A stretch of 64,000 nucleotides of DNA, taken from positions 620,001 to 684,000 of the forward strand of contig JARKIF010000005.1 in the NCBI GenBank assembly GCA_029378245.1, given 5' to 3'. Within the stretch, counting starts at the first letter, position 1. Each line of letters begins with the position of its first letter. The DNA comes from Roridomyces roridus. Taxonomy: Eukaryota > Basidiomycota > Agaricomycetes > Agaricales > Mycenaceae. The notes under the pieces were generated by a model. It saw only the letters and a program-made list of their open reading frames with translations. It did no database searches and was not told the DNA's origin. Shown in pieces: positions 57,201-64,000 of this stretch. Both the position numbers and the translations under genes were made by a program.

Positions 57201-58687
57201 CACGATTAAGATTGACAGTGCACCCAACTACGGCTGCGATGTTCTCTCCGACTGTTGAATAAGTCGTGGTGAGTTGGGCGGGAGTAGGGCCGGGAAGCGA
57301 GGCACAGGCCTCTGAGTATTGCTCTATGGCTGTCCTCAGAGTCAACGCGGAGAACATGCCCGGTCGCAAGATTGCCTCGAGGAACTTGGCGGATAGTGAG
57401 CCAGCAGAAATGAGCAGCTCTTCCAGGTACGCCGGGGTGAGCTCTGGCTCTGGGGCGTAAGACGAGGTCTGCCACGGGAGTCCGCGGAAGTTGCCTTCAG
57501 TCAGTGCTGTCCCATTGAGGACCGTCTTTTCAACCATAGACTGCCCTTGGCGATCCCATAATGTGTACAACACGTCAGAGATGACCATAAAATCTTGCAG
57601 ATGGCAATGAACGCTGTTCTTGGAGCATTCAATGTTCCCAATCTCATAAAACTGATCAGAGACGGTGCCGAGTAGTTGAAAAGTGCCTCCAGAGGTCGAG
57701 GAAGAGGGTGTAGGCATGAAGACCAGTACGAATATATGGTCTTCATTAGATGGGATAGAGAAGACGCGTAGTAAAGTCTGGTGTTCCTTGTCAAGTAGAA
57801 TATGTGGCACAGACGAACCACCAGGCCCCGGTGACGCTTCCCTGCCCGGTATCAAGGGAAGGAGTTTGGTTGCAACACAACCAATTTTGGCCTTCCAGAA
57901 GCGCAGGTTTCTGTCCCGGGAAAGGGTCCAGATGTGACCCACATCGGTCGGCCATTGGTGAGTGGCGATGGATATTATGTCGGCACCGTTGGAATGGGTC
58001 GATGAGAGAGTGGGCAAGAAGGAGGTGAGGGACGACAAGAAGGAGGTATGCTGGAAAATGGTCTCGGTCCATTCATCTAAACGCGCTTGAGAAATGGGCG
58101 CAAGTGGTTTGAAAGTGACACTCACCCTCGCCGCCATTCAGCCCAAGGTACCCGGTCTCCAACCTCAAAATTGCACCACCCAACTGGCTTATAACCACAC
58201 AGTGCGTTCCCTGCACGTGAACGAGCCCATCTACGACGCCGGAAAAGTTCTTGATGTGATACTCTCGGGTCGATGAGTTGGAGGTTTGGTGCATCCACAG
58301 GTGCAGGCCGTCATCTATTGGGAGTACGAGACGGTACAGAGACCCTATGCTCGTCACGGCAAGGATATGTAGCTCGTTTTCCCACAAGAAAATGGCGGGG
58401 GACGATAAAACGAGGGCTGGAAAGACGAAGCGGACTGGAGGAACGGTGGTGGAAAGGGAGACGATTTCTAGAATGAGGCCGCCGCATAGTACGCGGAGCA
58501 GAATTGTGCCAGTGCTGGGTGTGTGCAGGACGGCAGAATATGAAGCATGCTCTGGCGGTGGATCGGAGGCGCTGGGTAGTGGGGGAAGAGAGGACGTGTG
58601 GCGCGTTGTCTGGATGGGAATGGAGACTGCTTGTACAGAGGGGAAGAGGGTCGATAACTGCGCTGACACCAACAACCCTCGTTCCAT
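54210..58687 (-). CDS. NUP120: nucleoporin Nup120/Nup160 family
   Basis: ATG at 58687 (MERGLLVSAQLSTLFPSVQA). The N-terminal half reads as a beta-propeller (ILLRVLCGGLILEIVSLSTT; AIFLWENELHILAVTSIGSL; WPTDVGHIWTLSRDRNLRFW). It is followed by the helical solenoid of the Nup160 family (YLEELLISAGSLSAKFLEAI; NYWSALKRDWEGFIARCREL; RYDLCLALVTLLFFFADQLD; CERLRALGYYESTREILSCL). The C-terminal exons continue to RLEIANRPKRMQKLSSFKK and a stop at 54212-54210. It is a subunit of the Y-complex in the nuclear pore outer ring. Sequence conservation in this family is low, so the call rests on architecture plus several typical stretches. About six exons. Confidence 0.83.
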
Positions 58688-60295
58688 TTTGACGCGTCCG
58701 AGCAAGAGCGTGGGCGCGCTTTGAACTGTTTGTCACCGCCATCACTGCCATCGCGTCTCCCTCATTCCAGCTGTTACTTATCGTAGTACATACATGGAAG
58801 GAATCAATGCACTGGCGTTCTTCCATCCGAACCGGACCCTTCCTCTTCCCCGCCCTGTCAATCCTTTCCCCTCCCGAATCCCGATGGAACCAGCGTCAAC
58901 GGAAAGACGACTTTATCCGTGACAAGGAATAAACGGAGCCTCGAGGCTGAATACTTGCACTTGCATTCATTGCAAACGGTGCCCTGAAGCAAGCTGTGAG
59001 TCCCTCCTCCTCACTCGACGTTCTCTCATCTCGACGCCCAACTAGGATGAAGCCGGAGTGGTTTCCCGTACAGGGCCCCAAGAAGCGTCGACAGACCTCG
59101 AGGCCGCCGCATCGTTCCAGAGGCATTCGAGACTCGGACCGTTAACATATTCCGCCCATTCAAGTTGTCTTGTCAAGAAGAATGTCAAGGCCAGAACTTT
59201 GCAAGTATCGAATAGACCTCAATCTTTTCCAGCTGGACTTGTCGAAGAAAACCGTGTTTGTAGCGTGTGCTGCTCGGCGGCGTTCGCAGGCGCCTAAAGA
59301 ATTGACTGAGGCGCTCTCGGTCAGTTCGAGGGGGATGCTCCATTTTTCCAAAGGCGACGCATCGGATCCCATCGTGCCCGTATAATTAGTTTTCTGCTTC
59401 GACATCTCCCGAAAGGAAAATGAACTGGGTTCTTGACATGAGCCGGAATTGCGAGCGGAGAATGAACAAGCTTTGTGGTCACGCAAAAGAGGGACTACTT
59501 CAGTGTTCGCACCCGGAGATTGTGAAACCGCCAAGGGTAAACCTGTGAGAACACTGAGACGATCTAGGTATCAAAGGTGGAGCTCCCGGACTAGTGGGAA
59601 CGAGGTAAAATCGATCAGCAAATGCATGGTTGCATACTGCTTCTGGCCATGCGTACGCGCGAGGTCAGACAGTGTGGCCGCTGGACCCACACATTGCGCG
59701 CAGAGCATTGCCGAGAAGCATTAGACCGCGGTAGCGATAGGACCAAGCGCAGCGAAGAGAAGGCTCGAATGGATACAGCCTTGACGAAAAGAAGTGCCCT
59801 AAAAAGCATGCCCAGGGGAAGCCGCAGTAGGTGTTAATGTCGGTCATCCTGACGCACCTCGTCTGATTAAGCCTCGTCCAGGTATCCAATCGAGTCAAGG
59901 CAGAAGACGAGTCGTGCAATTCCCGTACGGGATCCGGGGTCAAGGTGGAAGCAGGGACGATACAGCCTGAGAAGCGGGACCAAATAACGCGTCAAGTCCT
60001 TTCCTAGACAGGCGACTCAGTGGATCACACGACGAAAATGTCGGCGAGGCCTCTGGACGCGTCAACATACTGGGAGATTCAAGGTTCAAAGCCTATTAAC
60101 CTTGTTCGAGGGAATTCTCGATCTTCGTCTTCTCTCGGCAGTCCGACTCTGTTCATGTCTTCAAGCGCCTTCCAAATGAACCGCATGTAGGCTATGCCCA
60201 TTTATGGCGCTCCCCTCACCCTTGTTTTCGTGCGGCATAAAAGGCTGGCATAGCAGGAAGGACTGGCTATCGAAATCCCCCCCTGCTTTCTTCCA
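58688..60295. other. long intergenic region without a recognisable gene
   Basis: About 1.6 kb with only short open frames on both strands and no coherent splice chain or family motif. It contains the Nup120 promoter (a gacgcgtc motif at 58690) and upstream sequence of the small gene at 60296. No transposon ends or long repeats were noticed. Confidence 0.4.
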
Positions 60296-60962
60296 ATGGA
60301 CGCGCTCGTTTCTTACCAGGCCATACTGTTCCCCAGCGACGGTATGCAGCTTTCACAAGACATTCGTTCTGCTCACAATTCGCAGGTCGCAAACCTTACC
60401 TCGTTGACCTGATGACCAGCCCGACGCAGTACGGGGCGAACCCTGGTCCTCGTATGCCGCATCCTGAGGGACATATGGATTTTGTAGGTGCTCTCCATCT
60501 ACTGGAAAGCTTATTTGCCTAACGGCATGCTAGATCGTAGAGTCCAGAAGTCTCCCGGGCGGGATGAAGCCATGGCGGTATCTCGTGAGTATCTCGCCCT
60601 CGTTCAAGTCGTGTCGCTAACCGGCCTCGTCCAGATCGTCGACGCCCTTGACCAAATGACGAAGAATTTCAACCACCCGTACATCGTCTACTACCCCGTC
60701 ATGTCTCGCGACGGCATGCCTTTCCCGATAAACCAGGCGATCCGCGATATCCAAGGCAAGAACTTCAACGAGCACACTGCATGGCGAGGTACTGCCCTCA
60801 ACCTGTGTTTCTACTGCTCTCTAACTCTCTGCAGGGAACATTATCATTGGAAAATTCCGGGAGCACGACCAACCGTTTACCTCGATGATGGACGCCTCCA
60901 TCTCCGATTTCCCTATCCTCAAGAACTTTATGGGCACTCGGCCTTCGCCACGGATTCAATAG
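60296..60962 (+). CDS. conserved-looking small protein, function unknown
   Basis: ATG at 60296 starts a five-exon gene with four short introns (gtatgc near 60342, gtgctc near 60488, gtatct near 60578, gtactg near 60790) that all keep frame. The product is about 155 residues and soluble: MDALVSYQAILFPSDGRKPY, VDLMTSPTQYGANPGPRMPH, EGHMDFVDRRVQKSPGRDEA, ALDQMTKNFNHPYIVYYPVM, INQAIRDIQGKNFNEHTAWR, ending MGTRPSPRIQ. There is no signal peptide or membrane segment. The clean splice phases and ordinary composition support a real gene, but I do not recognise a domain. It converges on the Dap1-like gene, with 86 bp between the stops. Confidence 0.6.
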
Positions 60963-61048
60963 ACGCTCAAAACTCAGTTTTCGTTTCGCTTATTCAGGAC
61001 TGGGGGGATACATATACGGACTACCAATGTATTACATGGAATAAGATT

Positions 61049-62182
61049 CTACAATTCATCGTCGGCCTTTTTACTGGCAGTCCGCTTGGGCACGCGCCCC
61101 TCCTCCTCCGCAATCGCCTGTTTCTTGGCATCGCAATGCTCAGGTATCGGGCTCGCGGGGTCAATGGGGGGATGAGAAACCCTTCCCACCTTGGCATACT
61201 TGTCGTGATTCGCGAAGAACTGTTTCCAATGTTGTACGCCCTGTCCAGGAAAGGTTCAGTGAGAACCTCGCCTAGAATACACGAGACGCACCGCCATCTC
61301 TTGCTCCGAGAGACCACGCAAATCATGGGTCTTGTGGGTCTGGAAACAGCCGGTCCCAAACGCCCTCGCAGCATCGGTTCCCGTCCTGAAATATCTTGAG
61401 ATACGCTCGGTGGAGAAGATGGTGAGAACGAACATGAAGTGATATGAACCGCCTGGCTGATACGACTGGCCTTTGCTGACGTCGTAGACATCCCCGTCAA
61501 TCTGCAGAAAAAACGCGATGCAGGGTCCCGCTATGATTCTGAAAAACGTGTTCGCCTTACCGCAAGATAAGTAGGAAATGAGCCCTCCCCATTGTACTGC
61601 TTGAGTCCCGATTCAGAGAAGAGCCGCTGGTTTGTCTGTACGTGTCCAGTTTCAACAGCCGCTCGGTCGCGTTCGATAAAAGTCCCAACCGGTATGAAGC
61701 TCTTGAGCTGCAACAGCCGCGTCTCGTACTCCCACGTATAGCTTCCCGTGACAAACTTGCCGGCCAGTGCGAGAGCTATAGTCGTATACAGGAGAAACTT
61801 GAGCAACCCCAGCAAGCCGACCTCCGTTGGCGCGGTTGGATCACGTTCGAGCGGGCCAACGGGCTCCCCTTTGGCAATCTTGGCATCCCTGATTTTCTTC
61901 TTCTCCAGCCAAGCCTGGTGTAGCGCCTCCTGACGGTCGCGGTACTCCTTGTGCCTTGACACGGCGGTGAAATACTGATTAATGAGACAGGCGCGATACA
62001 TACGCCAGGAACGGCTGGTTGGCCGACTTTGCAGACACCATACGATCCGGGATGGACGGGTCGGGTACCTTGAGCTCTGCTATAGTCAGTACCCATTTAT
62101 GCCATATGAAAAAGCGCGTACCATCTGGCGGAGGCACATACCGCTCGGGCTCTTGCCCAGTGAGGCCACTCATCCAAGACAT
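61049..62182 (-). CDS. DAP1: Dap1/MAPR-like cytochrome b5-fold haem protein with membrane anchor
   Basis: ATG at 62182 (MSWMSGLTGQEPERYVPPPD), then exons ELKVPDPSIPDRM and YFTAVSRHKEYRDRQEALHQ. After a charged segment there is one membrane helix (LLGLLKFLLYTTIALALAGK). The b5-like domain includes LAIDGDVYDVSKGQSYQPGG and SYHFM, then DAARAFGTGCFQTH, the MAPR pattern in which tyrosine rather than paired histidines binds haem. The C-terminus (KQFFANHDKYAKVGRVSHPP ... SKKADDEL) ends in DDEL, resembling an ER retrieval signal. Dap1 relatives support P450 Erg11/Cyp51 and sterol synthesis. The long N-terminus before the membrane helix differs from short yeast Dap1. Stop at 61051-61049. Confidence 0.8.
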
Positions 62183-62605
62183 GATATGGAAGAAAGAGAA
62201 GTAGCTGACACGTCTCGGTAACTTGGCGCGGCTCACACGGAGATCTGCAAACCTCTATTTCCGTAGGCATAAGCATAGTGTGTATTCATACTTCAGTCGC
62301 ATTGCAGACCCATATACAATAAAATATTTTAGGACGGTGAATTAGTTGGGAGCCGACCCCAGTGTACCCTAAGAGAGAGTGTAAAGTAGTCGTGATATTA
62401 CATGGTCTGGCTTCAGCGGACGTGAGGAGAGGAGGAGGAGAGTGGGGCGAGTGTGAATAGTGCTATATCGTTGCGAAAAAAAGTCATGCAGCAAGTGATT
62501 AGAAAAAGAAAACCAACGACCACCGGGGTTGGCGAGCAAGTGAAACAAAAGGTGAAATGCGCATAAGTAATGAAGAATGTGCGGAGAGCCGAACACAACA
62601 ACGCC
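62183..62605. other. intergenic region, Dap1 promoter and RGS 3' flank
   Basis: About 420 bp. It is AT-rich near 62280-62340, probably 3' UTR or promoter sequence. No gene is seen. Confidence 0.4.
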
Positions 62606-64000
62606 CTATGGCTGAGGAATTGCTCGGTGCTCACGCTCGCTTGCCTGCTGCGAAATGGTAATATACGCGCCGCCTGTTTCTTCTGACAGACCGGGAGGAT
62701 TTGTCGGCAGCATCCGCAGGTTGTCGTCGTTCGAGTCAAAGTCCTCGGCCCAGTTTCGTACAGCCAGGAACTTGGGCGTCTTGATGAACTGTGAACCATA
62801 TCAGGGTGGAGCTCGCAATGAAAAACACACGACGCACCTTGGGAACCGAGTCGGTCGCCATGAGACGGAAAACGTGCGTTTGAATACGCTCGTACAGCTT
62901 GATCATGGTCTGCAGCTGCGTCGCATTGAACACGTTGGCCTGCTCCAGATCCATCTGTCCCTGGAAGACCTTACCCGACATGTTCATCACCACTTCCTCC
63001 AGGTACTTGGACAACTCGTTGCGGAGGCCATGGTCGATGTTCAACTCGCATTGGCTGGATGGCGCCAGATACTTGTTGTAAATCAGGAAGGCCGTGTTGA
63101 TCAAAGACTCGTGGTGCTTCTCCATCGCCGCCTGCCCGGGGGTGCCCTTGGCCGGCTTGGTATTGGTCGGGGCGACAGCAATGGCACTGGAAGTGATGTT
63201 GAACTTGCGCTTGAAGTCCTCCACTTCAAGCCAGAACGACAAGTTCTCCTCGCAAAAGTTGCTCTTGAGGAACTCGCGGAAGAGGGAACGCAGTGCCGGA
63301 TCGTCAAGAATGAACTTCAAACGATCCGTGTTGCTCTCCTTGCTACCCTTGTGCGCCTCGTAGTTGAGCTTCTCCGCGATCGAAATGCGCCGGTGGATCT
63401 TGGCGTCGGTCGGCTTCTTCCCGTGGTCCGGCTCGTCGACAGAAGAACGAGCTGTCGAGAGGTTCGCCGAAGAGGCGTTGGGCGAGTCGTGAGCGACCCG
63501 TGCACCGTCCCAGTGAGCGACACGACGACCTTCATCAGTGACCTTGTAGATCGCCTTGGCGGTGCAGCGGAATTCACCATGTTGCTATGAGAGAGAGTCA
63601 GGATTGGAAAGAGAGAAAATGGCTTCAACACATACGCTGACAGGAGAGTTACCACCCGGCGCCGAACCGCGGACAGTGAAGATGATGGCCGAGTCATTGT
63701 TCTTGCGCTTGTCGCTGACAAGAGTAATGAGACCGAAGCGGACAAACTGAGCAGCCATCTCCGCTGCCTCCTCCCTGCCCACGACCGACGTGAAGTCGCA
63801 TAGCCACTCGAGGGCGGTAACGGCAGCAAAGCAGTACTTGTGTGCCTGCTGACCCTTTCCGGCGAGGGGTTGGGCACGGTCGGTGACGTCTGTCAAGGAC
63901 ACACCCTTGGCCCTTTCGTTGTACCTTTGGAAGGCATCGAGAGGGGTATTTGTCTGGGGTGGGTAGTTGGGCTGACGACCGACAAATCGGCGGAAGAGAG
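62606..64000 (-). CDS. regulator of G-protein signalling with DEP and RGS domains (5' end outside window)
   Basis: The gene enters from the right edge. The visible part starts with RRFVGRQPNYPPQTNTPLDA, then a DEP-like fold (CFAAVTALEWLCDFTSVVGR, EMAAQFVRFGLITLVSDKRK) and, after an intron, a second DEP-like piece (FRCTAKAIYKVTDEGRRVAH). The RGS domain follows: FILDDPALRSLFREFLKSNF, CEENLSFWLEVEDFKRKF, then a 40-residue insertion, INTAFLIYNKYLAPSSQCEL and NVFNATQLQTMIKLYERIQT. A final exon gives TPKFLAVRNWAEDFDSNDDN and the end ERE then HRAIPQP, stop 62608-62606. It resembles Sst2/FlbA/Thn-type GTPase-activating proteins for pheromone or nutrient G-alpha subunits. Confidence 0.9.

Overview
The window is nuclear DNA of a filamentous basidiomycete, most likely an Agaricomycete. 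The evidence is many 45-60 nt GT-AG introns, frequent gtgcgt/gtacgt donors, dense genes on both strands, and basidiomycete-like versions of histone H3, uL2, eS25, Erg25, Atp7, Sti1, Nup120/160 and an Sst2/FlbA-type RGS protein. Genus is not decided; a Rhizoctonia/Ceratobasidium-like relative is a guess. No prokaryotic element, CRISPR array, rRNA or tRNA gene was seen.

Layout. 1-1.8 kb: 3' part of an MDR oxidoreductase. 2.2-5.6 kb: a DHA2-type MFS transporter followed by histone H3. 5.8-9.5 kb: a P450 and an alkenal-reductase-like MDR enzyme. 9.6-13.1 kb: uncharacterised membrane-protein genes, including arm 1 of a ~2.5 kb inverted repeat. 13.4-23.9 kb: a cysteine-rich secreted protein, uL2, an SSXT-domain coactivator, the GATOR2/SEACAT subunit Mio and ERG25. 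24.2-26.6 kb: arm 2 of the repeat. 26.8-29.6 kb: two more uncharacterised membrane proteins. 29.8-34 kb: an ABC1-type kinase, eS25 and an FGGY sugar kinase. 34.2-37.1 kb: a second, inverted H3 gene with a dead copy of the same MFS gene. 37.4-48.2 kb: an APC permease, glucosidase II beta, ATP synthase subunit d, a divergent dienelactone-hydrolase/FAD-monooxygenase pair and AP-3 mu. 48.3-64 kb: Sti1, a Zn2Cys6 factor, Nup120/160, an orphan small gene, a Dap1-like haem protein and a DEP-RGS protein cut by the window end.

Two nested inverted duplications stand out. The outer one is MFS-H3 / H3-MFS. Its H3 genes, introns included, are almost identical, but one MFS copy is a pseudogene, so the H3 parts look homogenised. 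The inner one is >99% identical over about 2.2 kb and brackets ~11 kb of housekeeping genes, so it could mediate inversion. Both H3 genes encode an unusual H3 tail with two extra residues around the K27 position. The inner repeat carries an intron-rich membrane-protein gene and sits among other lineage-specific membrane-protein genes. These genes are the best candidates here for something undescribed.

Exon structures were read by eye from reading frames and splice motifs. Gene ends are firm where a family alignment guides them and tentative for the uncharacterised membrane proteins.
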